Source: Sideroxydans sp. (GTDB taxonomy: Bacteria; Pseudomonadota; Gammaproteobacteria; Burkholderiales; Gallionellaceae). From it: a stretch of 64,000 nucleotides of DNA. Each line of letters opens with the position of its first letter. Position 1 is the first letter of the stretch. The stretch lies in contig VMTA01000023.1 in assembly GCA_013791855.1 (NCBI GenBank), positions 1-64,000 on the forward strand. The letters run 5' to 3'. Positions 33,930 to 44,599 of the stretch are shown piece after piece. The notes beneath the pieces were generated by a model. The model did not search any database. It saw only the letters and a list, made by a program, of their open reading frames with translations, and had not been told where the DNA came from. The translations under genes were made by a program, and so were the position numbers.

Positions 33930-34550
33930 ATGAAAGCATCAAAATCCAGCAAACAATGGATGCGCGAGCATGTGAACGATCCCTATGTGCAAATGGCGCA
34001 GAAGGACGGCTATCGCGCACGCGCCGCTTACAAGCTGCTGGAACTGGATGAGCGCGACAATCTGATCAAGCCGGGCATGGTGGTGGTGGACTTGGGCGCG
34101 GCACCGGGTAGCTGGTGCCAGGTGGTGGCGAAGAAGATGGGCGAACACGGCCGCATCATCGCGCTGGACCTTTTGCCGCTAGCGCCTTTGCCGCGCGTCG
34201 AGTTCATACAGGGCGATTTTCGTGAGGAAAGTGTGTTGGCGCAATTGGAAGAAAGATTGGGCGGCCGGCCTATCGGCCTTGTAATCTCGGATATGGCCCC
34301 CAATATCAGCGGTGTAGTGATGGCTGATCAGGCGCGCGCCATGTATCTGGCGGAACTGGCGCTCGATTTCGCTGTCACCCATCTCGCCCCCGGCGGCTCG
34401 TTCGTGGCCAAGGTGTTTCAGGGTGCCGGATTCGAGGAATATATGAAATCAATGCGTACCCACTTCACCAAAGTGGTCGCGCGCAAGCCCAAGGCATCTC
34501 GTGACCGCAGTAACGAACAGTATTTGGTGGGCTTGGGAAAGCTTGAGTAA
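33930..34550 (+). CDS. rlmE: 23S rRNA (U2552-2'-O) methyltransferase RlmE (FtsJ)
   Basis: A 206-residue SAM-dependent methyltransferase modifying U2552 of 23S rRNA. The SAM motif is [14 protein letters not shown]; catalytic-tetrad regions are [20 protein letters not shown] and [13 protein letters not shown]. It lies just upstream of ftsH, the classic ftsJ-ftsH pair. Confidence 0.96.
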   Translation: MKASKSSKQWMREHVNDPYVQMAQKDGYRARAAYKLLELDERDNLIKPGMVVVDLGAAPGSWCQVVAKKMGEHGRIIALDLLPLAPLPRVEFIQGDFREESVLAQLEERLGGRPIGLVISDMAPNISGVVMADQARAMYLAELALDFAVTHLAPGGSFVAKVFQGAGFEEYMKSMRTHFTKVVARKPKASRDRSNEQYLVGLGKLE

Positions 34551-34607
34551 TCGGTACTTCCGTAGTCTAATGCGCTTTCGTTTTTCGCTCATATCTGAGG
34601 AGCAAGT

Positions 34608-36506
34608 GTGAATAATCTGTTCAAAAGTATAGGGATCTGGATGGTCGTCGCCATGGTGCTGATGACCGTCTTCAACCAGTTCAACGCGCGCCAGATGCAG
34701 ACGGCGCAGGTGCAACTGGATTATTCACAGTTCCTTGAGGCTGTCCGTTCGGGCCAGATCGAGAAAGTCACCATCGAAGGTCGCACGCTTAAAGCGGTCA
34801 CGCCCGACGGTAAACGCATCACCAGTTTTGCCCCCAGCGACATCTGGCTGGTTTCCGACCTGCTGAAGTATGGCGTGAAAGTGGAAGCCAAACCGGACGA
34901 GGAGCAAGGGTTCTTCACTCAGGTGTTCATCTCATGGTTCCCCATGCTGCTGCTGATCGGCGTGTGGGTGTTCTTCATGCGCCAGATGCAGGGCGGCAAG
35001 GGCGGCGGCGCGTTCTCGTTCGGCAAGAGCAAGGCACGCATGCTGGATGATTCCAAGGAGCGCGTGACCTTCGCTGATGTGGCCGGTTGCGACGAGGCCA
35101 AGGAAGAGGTCTCGGAACTGGTCGATTTCCTGCGTGATCCGGGCAAATTCCAGAACCTGGGCGGGCGTATCCCGCGCGGCGTGCTGATGGTGGGTAGTCC
35201 CGGTACCGGCAAGACGCTGTTGGCCAAAGCCATCGCGGGCGAAGCCAAGGTGCCGTTCTTCTCCATCTCCGGTTCCGATTTCGTCGAGATGTTCGTCGGT
35301 GTCGGTGCGGCGCGTGTGCGCGATATGTTCGAGCAGGCCAAGAAACAGTCGCCCTGCATCATCTTCATCGACGAGATCGACGCGGTCGGTCGTCAGCGCG
35401 GTGCGGGCTTGGGCGGCGGCAACGATGAGCGCGAGCAGACGCTGAATGCGCTGCTGGTGGAGATGGACGGTTTCGAGGGGGCGTCGGGTGTGATCGTGAT
35501 CGCCGCGACCAACCGCCCCGACGTGCTGGATGCGGCCTTGTTGCGCCCCGGTCGTTTCGACCGCCAGGTGGTGGTGCCGTTGCCGGACATCCGCGGTCGC
35601 GAGCAGATCCTGAAAGTGCACATGCGCAAAGTGCCGTGCGCGGAAGACGTGAAGGCAGACATCCTGGCGCGCGGTACACCGGGCATGTCCGGCGCCGATC
35701 TGGCCAATCTGGTGAACGAGGCGGCGCTGTTCGCGGCGCGCCGTGGCAAGCGTTTCGTCGAGATGGACGATTTCGAAGCAGCCAAGGACAAGATATTCAT
35801 GGGCGCGGAACGCAAGTCCATGGTGATGCCGGAAGAAGAACGTCGCAACACGGCCTATCACGAGTCCGGCCATGCACTGGTCGCCAAGCTGATGCCCAAG
35901 ACCGATCCGGTACATAAAGTCACCATCATCCCGCGTGGCCGCGCCCTGGGTCTGACCATGCAGCTGCCATCCGAAGACCGTTACAGCATGGACAAGATAC
36001 GCATCCTGTCCACCATCGCGGTGTTGTTCGGCGGGCGCATCGCGGAAGAGATCTTCATGAACCAGATGACGACCGGCGCTTCCAACGATTTCGAGCGCGC
36101 CACCGACATGGCGCGCAAGATGGTGACGCAGTGGGGCATGTCCGATGCGCTGGGCACCATGGTGTACGGCGAGAACGAGGGAGAGGTGTTCCTCGGCCGT
36201 TCGGTGACCACACACAAGAACATCTCCGAGGCCAGCATGCAGAAGGTCGATGCCGAGATACGCCGTATCCTCGACGAGCAATATGCGCTGGCGCGCAAAC
36301 TGATCGAGGAGAATCGCGACAAGATGGAGGCGATGGCCAAGGCCTTGCTGGAGTGGGAGACCATCGACGCGGATCAGATCAACGACATCATGGCCGGCAA
36401 TCCGCCGCGTCCGCCCAAGCCCGCCACAGTGACGCCACCCGCTGAACCGCCCGCGGACGAGAAGCCGACAGCGCCGGCAACCGGCGAGCCGGCGCAAGAG
36501 ACCTGA
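34608..36506 (+). CDS. ftsH: ATP-dependent zinc metalloprotease FtsH
   Basis: A 632-residue membrane AAA+ protease that degrades membrane and regulatory proteins. Two N-terminal helices (~5-24 and ~103-122) flank a periplasmic domain. Walker A is GSPGTGKT, Walker B IIFIDEID, the second region of homology [18 protein letters not shown], and the zinc site HESGH. The start is GTG 34608 behind GAGGAGC. The C-terminal tail is Pro/Ala-rich and variable. A terminator follows. Confidence 0.97.
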   Translation: MNNLFKSIGIWMVVAMVLMTVFNQFNARQMQTAQVQLDYSQFLEAVRSGQIEKVTIEGRTLKAVTPDGKRITSFAPSDIWLVSDLLKYGVKVEAKPDEEQGFFTQVFISWFPMLLLIGVWVFFMRQMQGGKGGGAFSFGKSKARMLDDSKERVTFADVAGCDEAKEEVSELVDFLRDPGKFQNLGGRIPRGVLMVGSPGTGKTLLAKAIAGEAKVPFFSISGSDFVEMFVGVGAARVRDMFEQAKKQSPCIIFIDEIDAVGRQRGAGLGGGNDEREQTLNALLVEMDGFEGASGVIVIAATNRPDVLDAALLRPGRFDRQVVVPLPDIRGREQILKVHMRKVPCAEDVKADILARGTPGMSGADLANLVNEAALFAARRGKRFVEMDDFEAAKDKIFMGAERKSMVMPEEERRNTAYHESGHALVAKLMPKTDPVHKVTIIPRGRALGLTMQLPSEDRYSMDKIRILSTIAVLFGGRIAEEIFMNQMTTGASNDFERATDMARKMVTQWGMSDALGTMVYGENEGEVFLGRSVTTHKNISEASMQKVDAEIRRILDEQYALARKLIEENRDKMEAMAKALLEWETIDADQINDIMAGNPPRPPKPATVTPPAEPPADEKPTAPATGEPAQET

Positions 36507-36516
36507 AACAGTGTTC

Positions 36517-36549
36517 AGAGAGGCTAGTCGACTAGCCTCTCTTTCTTTT
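36517..36549 (+). terminator. Intrinsic terminator after ftsH
   Basis: AGAGAGGCTAGT/ACTAGCCTCTCT is a perfect 12-bp inverted repeat followed by TTCTTTTC. It separates ftsH from folP, so folP and glmM need read-through or a promoter within the 59-bp gap. Confidence 0.8.
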
Positions 36550-36565
36550 CCTTCCGAATATCCCG

Positions 36566-37399
36566 ATGCAACTTCTTTGCGGCGCATTCAAACTCGACCT
36601 GTCCTGTCCGAAAGTGATGGGCATCGTCAATGTCACGCCTGATTCCTTTTCTGACGGCGGCCGCTATGTTTCATTCTCCAATGCCATCGATCATGCGCGG
36701 CAACTGTTAGAAGACGGCGCCGATATGCTCGATATCGGCGGTGAATCCACACGACCTGGCGCTGCCGAGGTGGGCGAACAGGAGGAGCTGGATCGTGTAT
36801 TGCCGGTCATCGAGGGGCTGCGCGGTATCACGGTGCCGATCTCCATCGATACCTGGAAGCCGGCCGTGATGCGTGCAGCGATCAAGGCGGGCGCAACGAT
36901 GGTCAATGACGTGAATGCCTTGCAGGCGGAGGGGGCGATACAGGCTGTGGCGGCGAGCGATGCGGCAGTCTGCTTGATGCACAAGCAGGGTACGCCGCAG
37001 TCGATGCAACAGCACCCGAGCTATGACGATGTCGTCCTTGAAGTCGCAGACTTTATGCGGCAGCGGATAGCCGCCGTGGCGGCGGCGGGGGTCGGCCGGG
37101 ATCGTATCGTCATCGATCCCGGTTTTGGTTTCGGCAAGTCGCTGGCGCATAATCTCGCCCTGCTGCGCGAATTGGAAGCATTTACAAAGCTTGGTATGCC
37201 GGTGCTGGCTGGCCTGTCGCGCAAATCCATGCTGGGTGCGATCACCGGACGCGAGGTCGGGGAACGTCTGGCTGCCAGCGTGGCGGCGGCGGTGCTGGCG
37301 GTGCAACGCGGGGCGGCCATCGTGCGCGTGCACGATGTGCGCGAGACGGTGGATGCCTTGAAGATATTGAATGCAGTGAACGGGGATCGATATGAGTAG
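36566..37399 (+). CDS. folP: Dihydropteroate synthase
   Basis: A 277-residue TIM-barrel enzyme joining pABA to the pterin pyrophosphate in folate synthesis; target of sulfonamides. Signatures are [26 protein letters not shown] and DPGFGFGK, with SRKSMLG near the C-terminus. Its last 8 bases overlap glmM. Confidence 0.96.
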   Translation: MQLLCGAFKLDLSCPKVMGIVNVTPDSFSDGGRYVSFSNAIDHARQLLEDGADMLDIGGESTRPGAAEVGEQEELDRVLPVIEGLRGITVPISIDTWKPAVMRAAIKAGATMVNDVNALQAEGAIQAVAASDAAVCLMHKQGTPQSMQQHPSYDDVVLEVADFMRQRIAAVAAAGVGRDRIVIDPGFGFGKSLAHNLALLRELEAFTKLGMPVLAGLSRKSMLGAITGREVGERLAASVAAAVLAVQRGAAIVRVHDVRETVDALKILNAVNGDRYE

Positions 37400-38744
37400 A
37401 AAATATTTCGGAACTGATGGTGTGCGCGGCAAAGTGGGCGAGCATCCCATCACACCGCAGTTCGTGATGCATCTGGGTTATGCGGCCGGCAAGGTGCTGG
37501 CCAAGGCGGAGCACTCGCGCGGTGAACGTCCGGCGGTGCTGATCGGCAAGGACACTCGCATCTCCGGCTATATGCTGGAATCCGCGCTGGAAGCCGGTTT
37601 GATCGCGGCGGGTATCGATGTGTATCTGGCCGGTCCTGTGCCGACCCCTGCCGTGGCCTATCTGACGCGCGCGCTGCGCTTGCAGGCGGGGGTGGTCATC
37701 TCGGCTTCGCACAATCCTTTTGAAGATAACGGCATCAAGTTCTTCTCCGGCAACGGCACCAAGCTGCCCGACGAGGTCGAACATGCCATCGAGGCGGCGC
37801 TGGACGAGCCGATGCAGACCAATGCGTCGGAGGCATTGGGCAAAGCCAAGCGGCTCGACGATGCGGTCGGACGCTACATCGAATTCTGCAAGAGCACCTT
37901 CCCCAACGAGATGGATCTGCGCGGCATGAGGATCGTGGTGGATTGCGCGCATGGTGCGACCTATCACATCGCGCGCCACGTGTTCCACGAACTGGGGGCG
38001 GAAGTCATCGCGATCGGTGCGGAGCCTAACGGCTTGAACATCAATGACGGTTACGGCGCGACCAAACCGCAGAACCTGCAGAAGGCCGTGGTCGAACACA
38101 AGGCGGATATCGGCATCGCGCTGGACGGCGACGGCGACCGGCTGGTGATGGTCGATGCATCGGGCAAGTTATACGACGGTGATCAGCTGCTCTATGTCAT
38201 CGCCAGGCAGCATCATGCCGAAGGCACGATGAAGGGCGGTGTGGTCGGCACCCTGATGACCAATCTCGCCTTCGAGCATGCCATGCAGCATCTGGGTATC
38301 CCGTTCATGCGCGCCAAGGTGGGCGACCGCTATGTGATGGAGATGCTGCAACAGCAGGGTTGGCAGCTGGGAGGCGAGAACTCTGGACACATCATCTGTC
38401 TGGACAAGCACAGCACCGGCGACGGTATCGTCTCCGCCTTGCAGGTGTTGCATGCCTTGCGCATGAAGAAGCAGACGCTGGCCGTAGCGGCAGGCGACCT
38501 GCACATGTATCCGCAAGTGCTGATCAATGTGAAGATGGCCAAGAAAGAAGACCTCTCGAACCATGCCAAGGTGAAACATGCGGTGGAGACGGCCGAGATC
38601 ATGCTGGACGGCAAGGGGCGCGTGTTGCTGCGTCCGTCGGGTACCGAGCCATTGCTGCGCGTGATGGTGGAGGGCGAGGACGGGGTGAAGGTGAAGCTGT
38701 GCGCGGAGAAAATCGCGGAGGCGGTCAAAGCTGCCGCAGCCTAG
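37392..38744 (+). CDS. glmM: Phosphoglucosamine mutase
   Basis: A 450-residue mutase converting glucosamine-6-P to glucosamine-1-P for peptidoglycan and LPS precursors. The phosphoserine loop is [15 protein letters not shown], the metal loop [11 protein letters not shown], and the C-terminal phosphate-binding loop [12 protein letters not shown]. It overlaps folP by 8 bp, the standard folP-glmM pair. Confidence 0.97.
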   Translation: MSRKYFGTDGVRGKVGEHPITPQFVMHLGYAAGKVLAKAEHSRGERPAVLIGKDTRISGYMLESALEAGLIAAGIDVYLAGPVPTPAVAYLTRALRLQAGVVISASHNPFEDNGIKFFSGNGTKLPDEVEHAIEAALDEPMQTNASEALGKAKRLDDAVGRYIEFCKSTFPNEMDLRGMRIVVDCAHGATYHIARHVFHELGAEVIAIGAEPNGLNINDGYGATKPQNLQKAVVEHKADIGIALDGDGDRLVMVDASGKLYDGDQLLYVIARQHHAEGTMKGGVVGTLMTNLAFEHAMQHLGIPFMRAKVGDRYVMEMLQQQGWQLGGENSGHIICLDKHSTGDGIVSALQVLHALRMKKQTLAVAAGDLHMYPQVLINVKMAKKEDLSNHAKVKHAVETAEIMLDGKGRVLLRPSGTEPLLRVMVEGEDGVKVKLCAEKIAEAVKAAAA

Positions 38745-38768
38745 TCTTGTACTTGTCGGTCTGAAATG

Positions 38769-38800
38769 AAGAACGCCGAGCATCGCTCGGCGTTCTTGTT
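38769..38800. terminator. Two-way terminator between glmM and pstB
   Basis: AAGAACGCCGAGC/GCTCGGCGTTCTT is a perfect 13-bp stem with a 3-nt loop. Its arms begin with AA and end with TT, so it can work for both converging genes. Confidence 0.78.
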
Positions 38801-38816
38801 GGTGCGTTCGGGATGG

Positions 38817-39590
38817 CTAGCCGAAGCGACCGGTGATGTAATCCTCAGTTTCTTTCCGTTTTGGATTGGTAAACACCGTACTGGTGTCTCCGAACTCGAT
38901 CAGGTCGCCCAGGTACATATAGGCGGTGAAATCCGAGATGCGTGCAGCCTGTTGCATGTTGTGCGTCACGATGACGATCGTGAAATCCTTCTTTAGCTCA
39001 TCGATCAGTTTTTCGATGTGCGCGGTGGAGATCGGGTCGAGCGCGGAGGTTGGTTCGTCCAGCAACAGCACTTGCGGTTTGACCGCGATTGCGCGGGCAA
39101 TGCACAGGCGTTGCTGTTGGCCGCCGGACAGGCTGGTTCCGCTCTGTTTCAGTTTGTCGCTGACCTCGCCCCACAGTGCGGCTTTCTTCAAGGCCCATTC
39201 GACACGATCATCCATCTCGTTGCGGCTCAGGTTCTCGTACAGTTTTACGCCGAAGGCGATGTTGTCATAGATAGACATCGGGAACGGTGTCGGCTTCTGG
39301 AACACCATGCCGACCTTGGCGCGCAGCATGTTGAGGTCCTGCTTGGGGTCGAGCACGTTGCTGCCGTCCAGCATGATCTGGCCGGTGGCCTTCTGTTTCG
39401 GGTAGAGCTGGTACATGCGGTTGAACGTGCGCAACAGCGTCGATTTGCCGCAGCCGGACGGTCCGATGAAGGCGGTTACCATCTTTTCCGCGATGTCGAG
39501 GTTGATGTCCTTGAGTGCGCGGTAGTTGCCGTAGAAGAAGTTGAGGTCGCGTACGGTGACCTTGGGCGTGTTGACTGTTTCAGCGTTCAT
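38817..39590 (-). CDS. pstB: Phosphate ABC transporter ATP-binding protein
   Basis: A 257-residue ABC ATPase powering high-affinity phosphate uptake. Walker [12 protein letters not shown], signature LSGGQQQRL and Walker [13 protein letters not shown] are intact. It is the last gene of pstSCAB; unlike E. coli, phoU does not follow, and the converging glmM terminator ends the unit. Confidence 0.96.
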   Translation of the reverse strand: MNAETVNTPKVTVRDLNFFYGNYRALKDINLDIAEKMVTAFIGPSGCGKSTLLRTFNRMYQLYPKQKATGQIMLDGSNVLDPKQDLNMLRAKVGMVFQKPTPFPMSIYDNIAFGVKLYENLSRNEMDDRVEWALKKAALWGEVSDKLKQSGTSLSGGQQQRLCIARAIAVKPQVLLLDEPTSALDPISTAHIEKLIDELKKDFTIVIVTHNMQQAARISDFTAYMYLGDLIEFGDTSTVFTNPKRKETEDYITGRFG

Positions 39591-39608
39591 GAGTAGTGAT
39601 TCCCGATA

Positions 39609-40454
39609 TCAATGTGTGGTTGCACTTTGGCGGAACAGGATGCGCGCCAGGATGTTGAGCGTGAGTACGCTGATGGTGATCAGCAGTGCGCCGGCCCATG
39701 CGAGATGCTGCCAGTCTTCGTAGGGGCTCATGGCGAACTGGAAGATCACCACCGGCAAGTTGGCCAGCGGGCTGTTCATGTCAGCGCTCCAGAACTGGTT
39801 GTTAAGCGCGGTGAACAGCAGCGGGGCGGTCTCGCCGCTGATGCGGGCGATGGCCAGCATCACGCCGGTGATGATGCCTGCGCGTGCCGCGCGCAGGGTG
39901 ACGAAGCTGACGATCTTCCATTGCGGCGCACCCAGTGCGGAGGCGGCCTCGCGCAGGGTGTTGGGGATCAGGCGCAGCATGTTCTCGGTGGTGCGGATCA
40001 CGATAGGGATGACGATGATGGCAAGTGCCAAAGCGCCCGCCCAGCCGGAGAAGTGACCGACGCGGATGACATACACCTCGTACACGAACAGGCCGATCAC
40101 GATGGAAGGCGCGGACAGCAGGATGTCGTTGATGAAACGGGTGACCGGCGCCAGCCAGCCGCGCTGGCCGAATTCGGCCAGATAAGTGCCGGCCAGGATG
40201 CCGATGGGCGTGCCTATCAGCGTGCCGAGCAGGCTCATCATCAGCGTGCCGGCGATGGCGTTCAGCAGGCCACCGGCGCTGCCGGGCGGTGGCGTCATCT
40301 GCGAGAAGACGGCAGGGGTGAGCGCGGTAAGGCCGTGGCTGAGCAAGGTGAACAGTATCCAGCACAGCCAGAAAAGACCGAAGGCCATGGCCAGCATGGA
40401 GACCAGCAGGCCGGTGACGTTGATGATGCGGCGGCGGGTATAGAGAGTCAGCAT
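39609..40454 (-). CDS. pstA: Phosphate ABC transporter permease PstA
   Basis: A 281-residue permease with six predicted helices and the binding-protein-dependent transport loop [25 protein letters not shown] (shown in part by LGAPQWKIV). It pairs with PstC in the inner membrane. Spacing of 5 bp from pstC and 18 bp to pstB indicates one transcript. Confidence 0.94.
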   Translation of the reverse strand: MLTLYTRRRIINVTGLLVSMLAMAFGLFWLCWILFTLLSHGLTALTPAVFSQMTPPPGSAGGLLNAIAGTLMMSLLGTLIGTPIGILAGTYLAEFGQRGWLAPVTRFINDILLSAPSIVIGLFVYEVYVIRVGHFSGWAGALALAIIVIPIVIRTTENMLRLIPNTLREAASALGAPQWKIVSFVTLRAARAGIITGVMLAIARISGETAPLLFTALNNQFWSADMNSPLANLPVVIFQFAMSPYEDWQHLAWAGALLITISVLTLNILARILFRQSATTH

Positions 40455-40459
40455 GGCGT

Positions 40460-41425
40460 TCAGGTGGTCTGTCCCTCGCCTTTGCCCAGCTTGTGCAGCA
40501 TCAGGCGAGCGAGTGACAGGACGACGAAAGTGATGAAGAAAAGGATCAGGCCCAGCTCGATCAGCGCCGAGGTATACAGCTCGCCGACCGCTTCGGTGAA
40601 CTCGTTGGCCAGTGCCGAGGAGATGCTGTTGCCCGGCATCAGCAGGGATTTGCTCAGTTCATGTGCATTGCCGATGACGAAAGTGACAGCCATGGTCTCG
40701 CCCAGGGCGCGCCCCAGGCCGAGCATGATGCCGCCGACCACGCCGATGCGCGTGAAGGGCAGCACGATCTTCATCACCACTTCCCAGGTCGTGGCTCCGA
40801 CGCCGTAGGCGGATTCCTTCAGCATGGGCGGCACGACTTCGAACACGTCGCGTATGACCGATGCTATGAAGGGGATCACCATGATGGCGAGGATGATGCC
40901 GGCGGTCAGGATGCCGATGCCCATCGGCGGGCCGGCGAAGAACGGGCCGAGCATCGGCAGGGTGCCGATATGGTCGTTGATCCAGGGCTCGAAGTGATCG
41001 GCGAACAATGGCGCGAACACAAACAAGCCCCACATGCCGTAGATGATGCTGGGAATGCCCGCCAGCAACTCAACTGCGATGCCGAGCGGCCGGCGCAACA
41101 CGCGCGGCGACAGCTCGGTCAGAAATATGGCGATACCGAAGCTGACCGGAATGGCGATCAGCAGGGCGATACCGGAGGTAACCAGTGTGCCTACGATGGG
41201 GACCAGTGCACCGTATTCATCGGTGACCGGATTCCATTCATCATTGACGAGAAAATGAAAGCCGAACGCTTCTATGGCAGGCATGCTGCCGATCACCAGC
41301 GAGGCAATGATCGCGACCAAGAGTGCCAGCACCCCGAAAGCCGATAGCCGGGTCAGGCCACGGAACAACATGTCCAGCCATATCTGTTGCTTGAGCCGGG
41401 CTTGGTGCAGGAGCGTCGATTTCAT
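40460..41425 (-). CDS. pstC: Phosphate ABC transporter permease PstC
   Basis: A 321-residue permease with about six helices and the loop [21 protein letters not shown] that contacts PstB. The charged residues expected for the phosphate path lie in [17 protein letters not shown] and in [15 protein letters not shown]. It follows pstS after an 88-bp gap that holds a hairpin. Confidence 0.94.
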   Translation of the reverse strand: MKSTLLHQARLKQQIWLDMLFRGLTRLSAFGVLALLVAIIASLVIGSMPAIEAFGFHFLVNDEWNPVTDEYGALVPIVGTLVTSGIALLIAIPVSFGIAIFLTELSPRVLRRPLGIAVELLAGIPSIIYGMWGLFVFAPLFADHFEPWINDHIGTLPMLGPFFAGPPMGIGILTAGIILAIMVIPFIASVIRDVFEVVPPMLKESAYGVGATTWEVVMKIVLPFTRIGVVGGIMLGLGRALGETMAVTFVIGNAHELSKSLLMPGNSISSALANEFTEAVGELYTSALIELGLILFFITFVVLSLARLMLHKLGKGEGQTT

Positions 41426-41451
41426 CTGTGTAATAGGTCTTGAGTGAAATT

Positions 41452-41470
41452 GGGGGGCATAGCGCCCCCC
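41452..41470 (-). terminator. Hairpin between pstS and pstC
   Basis: GGGGGGC/GCCCCCC with a 5-nt loop lies 43 bp past the pstS stop. The tail on the minus strand (AATTTC) is a poor T tract, so it probably stabilises or partly terminates the pstS message, giving more binding protein than permease. Confidence 0.55.
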
Positions 41471-41513
41471 GAATTATAACTTGAGCATGCCTTTCGGCGC
41501 ACTCAGGCTTGGC

Positions 41514-42560
41514 TTACTTCCAGATCGCCTTGCCGTGGCCGTCAGTGATCTGCTCTTTCCATGCCTTGCGGATCATGGCGGTGACATTGCCCGGCAGCGG
41601 CACGTAGTGCAGATCGGAAGCCATCTTGTCGCCATTGCTGTAAGCCCAGTCAAAGAACTTCAGCACTTCAGCAGCGGTATCGGCGTTGTCCTGATTCTTG
41701 TAAACCAGAATGAATGTCGCACCAGCGATAGGCCAGCTGTCTGCGCCCGGCTGATCCACCAGAATCTCTGCGAAGCCTTCCGAAGCTTTCCACTTGGCAT
41801 TGCCAGCGGCAGCCTTGAAGCTTTCAGCTGTAGGAGAAACGAAGTGACCATCGCGGTTCTTCAGTTGCGCGTAGGACATATTGTTCTGCAGTGCGTAAGC
41901 ATATTCAACGTAGCCGATGGCGCCCTTGATGCGCTGCACATAGGAAGCAACACCCTCGTTACCCTTGCCGCCCGTACCCACTGGCCACTTCACGGCCTTG
42001 TTGGCGCCGACTTCGCGCAACCATGCTGTGCTGACTGCTGCCAGATAGGAGGTGAAGATGTGGGTGGTGCCGGAACCGTCAGCGCGGTGTACCACGGTGA
42101 TGGCTTGCTCTGGCAGGTTCAGGCCTTTGTTGTCGGCGGCGATCTTGGGGTCGTTCCACTTGGTGATCTTGCCCATGAAGATGTCGACCAGGGTGTTGCT
42201 GGACAGCTTCAGTTGACCGGGGGATACGCCTTCAACGTTGATGACCGGGACGACGCCGCCGATCACGGTCGGGAATTGTGTCAAGCCCAGCATGCCCAGT
42301 TCGTTGGCGTTCATCGGGGCGTCGGTAGCACCAAAGTCCACGGTCTTGGCTTTGATCTGCTTGATGCCGCCGCCGGAACCGATGGATTGATAGTTCATGC
42401 CCACGCCGGTCTGGTTCTTGTAGGCTTCGGCCCACTTGGCGTAAACGGGGTAGGGGAAGGTAGCGCCGGCGCCAGTGATGTTGCCGGCATGGGCCACGGT
42501 GGCACCCAGCAGGGTCAAGGACAGGCCGAGCCCGCTCAAGATTCGATTCAGTTTGCTCAT
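41514..42560 (-). CDS. pstS: Periplasmic phosphate-binding protein
   Basis: A 348-residue solute-binding protein with a signal peptide ending near VAHAG and the family start NITGAGATFPYPVYAKW. Phosphate-contact regions GSGGGIKQIKAKTVDFGATDAP and HRADGSGTTHIFTSYL are intact. A candidate Pho box lies about 70 bp upstream. Confidence 0.95.
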   Translation of the reverse strand: MSKLNRILSGLGLSLTLLGATVAHAGNITGAGATFPYPVYAKWAEAYKNQTGVGMNYQSIGSGGGIKQIKAKTVDFGATDAPMNANELGMLGLTQFPTVIGGVVPVINVEGVSPGQLKLSSNTLVDIFMGKITKWNDPKIAADNKGLNLPEQAITVVHRADGSGTTHIFTSYLAAVSTAWLREVGANKAVKWPVGTGGKGNEGVASYVQRIKGAIGYVEYAYALQNNMSYAQLKNRDGHFVSPTAESFKAAAGNAKWKASEGFAEILVDQPGADSWPIAGATFILVYKNQDNADTAAEVLKFFDWAYSNGDKMASDLHYVPLPGNVTAMIRKAWKEQITDGHGKAIWK

Positions 42561-42630
42561 TTCAAGATTCTCCGAAGGATTGATCGTTGTGCTCGACTTT
42601 TGTCAGCGGGATGCATCCTATGTGCGAATT

Positions 42631-42648
42631 GTTACACGATTATTACAC
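42631..42648 (-). promoter_or_regulatory. Candidate Pho box upstream of pstS
   Basis: The minus strand reads GTGTAATAATCGTGTAAC: two GTGTAA repeats 11 bp apart with an A/T-rich spacer, the architecture of PhoB sites. It lies about 70 bp before the pstS ATG. Confidence 0.65.
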
Positions 42649-42712
42649 AAGCCATTCTGACTGGTACAAGCAAAGGAAGATTTGGGGCTTGATTGAGACC
42701 AAGTTGCGCTGA

Positions 42713-42741
42713 TTGACCGAAGTTCGTTTCGCCGTTACTAT
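42713..42741 (+). promoter_or_regulatory. Sigma-70 promoter of tpiA
   Basis: TTGACC (42713-42718), a 17-bp spacer and TACTAT (42736-42741) lie 32 bp before the tpiA ATG. It may also drive secG and beyond. Confidence 0.7.
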
Positions 42742-42773
42742 CGCCGACCTTAAAACGTCGGAAGAATAGTCTG

Positions 42774-43529
42774 ATGCGACGCAAATTAGTGGTTGGAAAC
42801 TGGAAGATGCACGGCGATCTGGCAAGCAACAAGGCCTTGCTGGAGGGCGTGTTGGCGGGTGTGAAAGCACTGGGTGCCGCAGATTGTGGTGTGTGCGTGC
42901 CTTACCCGTATATGGCCCAGGCCCAGTCCATGCTGCAAGGCAGTAATGTGGCTTGGGGGGCGCAGAATCTGAGTCAGCATGAAAAAGGTGCGTTCACCGG
43001 TGCGGTGGCGCCGGGCATGCTGGTGGATTTCGGATGTCGTTACGTCATCATCGGCCACAGCGAGCGTCGCGCCCTGTTTCATGAGAGTAATGACATCGCG
43101 GCTGCCAAGTTCGATACGGCGATCAAGTTCGGCCTGACGCCGATCTTCTGCGTCGGCGAGACACTGGATGAGCGCGAGAGCGGCGTGACCGAGCAGGTGG
43201 TGGGACGTCAGCTGGAAGTGATACTGAATCATGTCGGTGCGCAGGCATTGGCGAAGGCCGTCATCGCCTACGAGCCGGTCTGGGCGATCGGCACAGGCAA
43301 GACCGCGACACCGGAGCAGGCACAGGCGGTGCATGCCTTCATCCGTCAGCGCGTGGCGCAACTGGATGCAGAAGTGGCACAAGGGTTGCGTATCCTGTAT
43401 GGCGGCAGCATGAAGCCGGGCAATGCGGCAGAATTGATGGGCATGCCGGATATCGACGGCGGTCTGATCGGTGGCGCGTCATTGGTGGCGGAAGAATTCG
43501 TGGCGATCTGTAGCGCTGCGCAACAATAA
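42774..43529 (+). CDS. tpiA: Triosephosphate isomerase
   Basis: A 251-residue TIM barrel interconverting DHAP and glyceraldehyde-3-P. Substrate-binding GNWKM, catalytic His loop IGHSERR, catalytic Glu loop AYEPVWAIGTG and phosphate loop LYGGSMKPGN are present. It is 20 bp upstream of secG. Confidence 0.97.
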   Translation: MRRKLVVGNWKMHGDLASNKALLEGVLAGVKALGAADCGVCVPYPYMAQAQSMLQGSNVAWGAQNLSQHEKGAFTGAVAPGMLVDFGCRYVIIGHSERRALFHESNDIAAAKFDTAIKFGLTPIFCVGETLDERESGVTEQVVGRQLEVILNHVGAQALAKAVIAYEPVWAIGTGKTATPEQAQAVHAFIRQRVAQLDAEVAQGLRILYGGSMKPGNAAELMGMPDIDGGLIGGASLVAEEFVAICSAAQQ

Positions 43530-43549
43530 TCTAGAAGCTGGAGTCGATT

Positions 43550-43888
43550 GTGGAAACATTGGTTTGGGTGGTACATGTGGTAACTGCGGTGGTGTTGGTC
43601 GGTCTGGTGCTGATCCAGCACGGCAAAGGCGCCGATATGGGAGCCGCTTTCGGCACCGGCTCGGCGGGTGGCCTGTTCGGCTCCAGCGGCTCTGCCAACT
43701 TTCTGAGCCGCAGCACGGCAGTGGCCGCGACCGTCTTTTTCATCACCAGCCTGACGCTGACTGCCATGTATGCGCAGCCTGAGAAGCAAACCGGCGTGAT
43801 GGATCGTGTGGATGTGAATACACTGCAAGTGGATGCGCCGGCAGCGGATGGCGCACCGGATTCCAAGGCGAAGGAAATCCCGCGATAA
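43550..43888 (+). CDS. secG: Preprotein translocase subunit SecG
   Basis: A 112-residue membrane protein with two helices (~3-22 and ~55-75) joined by the typical loop QHGKGADMGAAFGTGSAGGLFGS. It is a non-catalytic part of SecYEG. It starts at GTG 43550 (GAGTC upstream). The C-terminal tail after the second helix is variable. tRNA-Leu follows after 15 bp. Confidence 0.93.
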   Translation: METLVWVVHVVTAVVLVGLVLIQHGKGADMGAAFGTGSAGGLFGSSGSANFLSRSTAVAATVFFITSLTLTAMYAQPEKQTGVMDRVDVNTLQVDAPAADGAPDSKAKEIPR

Positions 43889-43903
43889 TTTTCAAGTAGT
43901 AAT

Positions 43904-43990
43904 GCGGAGTTGGCGGAATTGGTAGACGCGCAGCCTTGAGGTGGCTGTGTCCGAAAGGACGTGTGGGTTCGAGTCCCATGCCCCGCACCA
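43904..43990 (+). tRNA. tRNA-Leu(GAG), CCA encoded
   Basis: An 87-nt class II tRNA. The D-arm is GGCGGAATTGGTAGACGC, the anticodon stem CAGCC/GGCTG with loop TTGAGGT gives anticodon GAG, the long variable arm is TGTCCGAAAGGACGT, the T-arm contains GTTCGAGT, and it ends in ACCA. The acceptor stem GCGGAGT/GCCCCGC has an A5-C68 mismatch and a T7-G66 wobble. Confidence 0.93.
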
Positions 43991-44101
43991 GACAATATAA
44001 AAGAAGAGCCAGGCTGATTCAGCGAAAGGCCAAAATATAAAACTAGAGCATTGCTTTGCACTCCGCTATATTGCGGGTTCACAGAGGGAGGAGACTCAAG
44101 C

Positions 44102-44458
44102 ATGTTGGAAAATTATTTTCCGGTACTGTTGTTTATCGGCATCGCTTTGGTAATGGGTATCGCACCCCTGGTTCTCGGCATCATTGTCGGCCCGAACCAT
44201 CCTGACGAAAAAAAACTGTCTCCATACGAATGCGGTTTCGAAGCATTCGAAGACGCGCGCATGAAATTCGATGTGCGCTTCTATCTTGTCGCCATCCTAT
44301 TCATCCTGTTCGATCTCGAGATCGCGTTCCTGTTTCCCTGGGCGATCGTTCTGAAGGAGATCGGTACCTTCGGTTTTGTTTCCATGATGGTCTTTCTGGC
44401 CATTCTTGTAGTTGGCTTCGTTTACGAATGGATGAAGGGCGCGCTGGAGTGGGAGTAA
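44102..44458 (+). CDS. nuoA: NADH-quinone oxidoreductase subunit A
   Basis: A 118-residue, three-helix subunit of complex I at the junction of the arms. The conserved loop [22 protein letters not shown] is intact. The start is ATG 44102 behind GGGAGGAG; the track start is too far upstream. A 141-bp gap with two hairpins separates it from nuoB, which is unusual in an otherwise tight operon. Confidence 0.96.
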   Translation: MLENYFPVLLFIGIALVMGIAPLVLGIIVGPNHPDEKKLSPYECGFEAFEDARMKFDVRFYLVAILFILFDLEIAFLFPWAIVLKEIGTFGFVSMMVFLAILVVGFVYEWMKGALEWE

Positions 44459-44467
44459 GGGCTCTGT

Positions 44468-44524
44468 CGTGGATGTGATCTTCCACGCATGCCGCAGATT
44501 CAAGCGAGTGAGCAGGACTGCGGC
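44468..44524 (+). promoter_or_regulatory. Paired hairpins in the nuoA-nuoB gap
   Basis: CGTGGA/TCCACG (44468-44487) and GCCGCAG/CTGCGGC (44491-44524) are two adjacent inverted repeats without T tracts. They could set RNA stability or processing between nuoA and nuoB. Function is not known. Confidence 0.45.
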
Positions 44525-44599
44525 ACGCCAGCGAAAGTACTAATACATGAATGCGCGACCGCCGGATGGCGTTGTCGTGCACGATGAAGAGGGGAGCAT

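Noticed and set aside
44041-44101. Sigma-70 promoter before nuoA (TATATT at 44067)
   Set aside because: No acceptable -35 hexamer at 16-18 bp spacing, so I did not list it; nuo may be read from tpiA/secG or from an unusual promoter.
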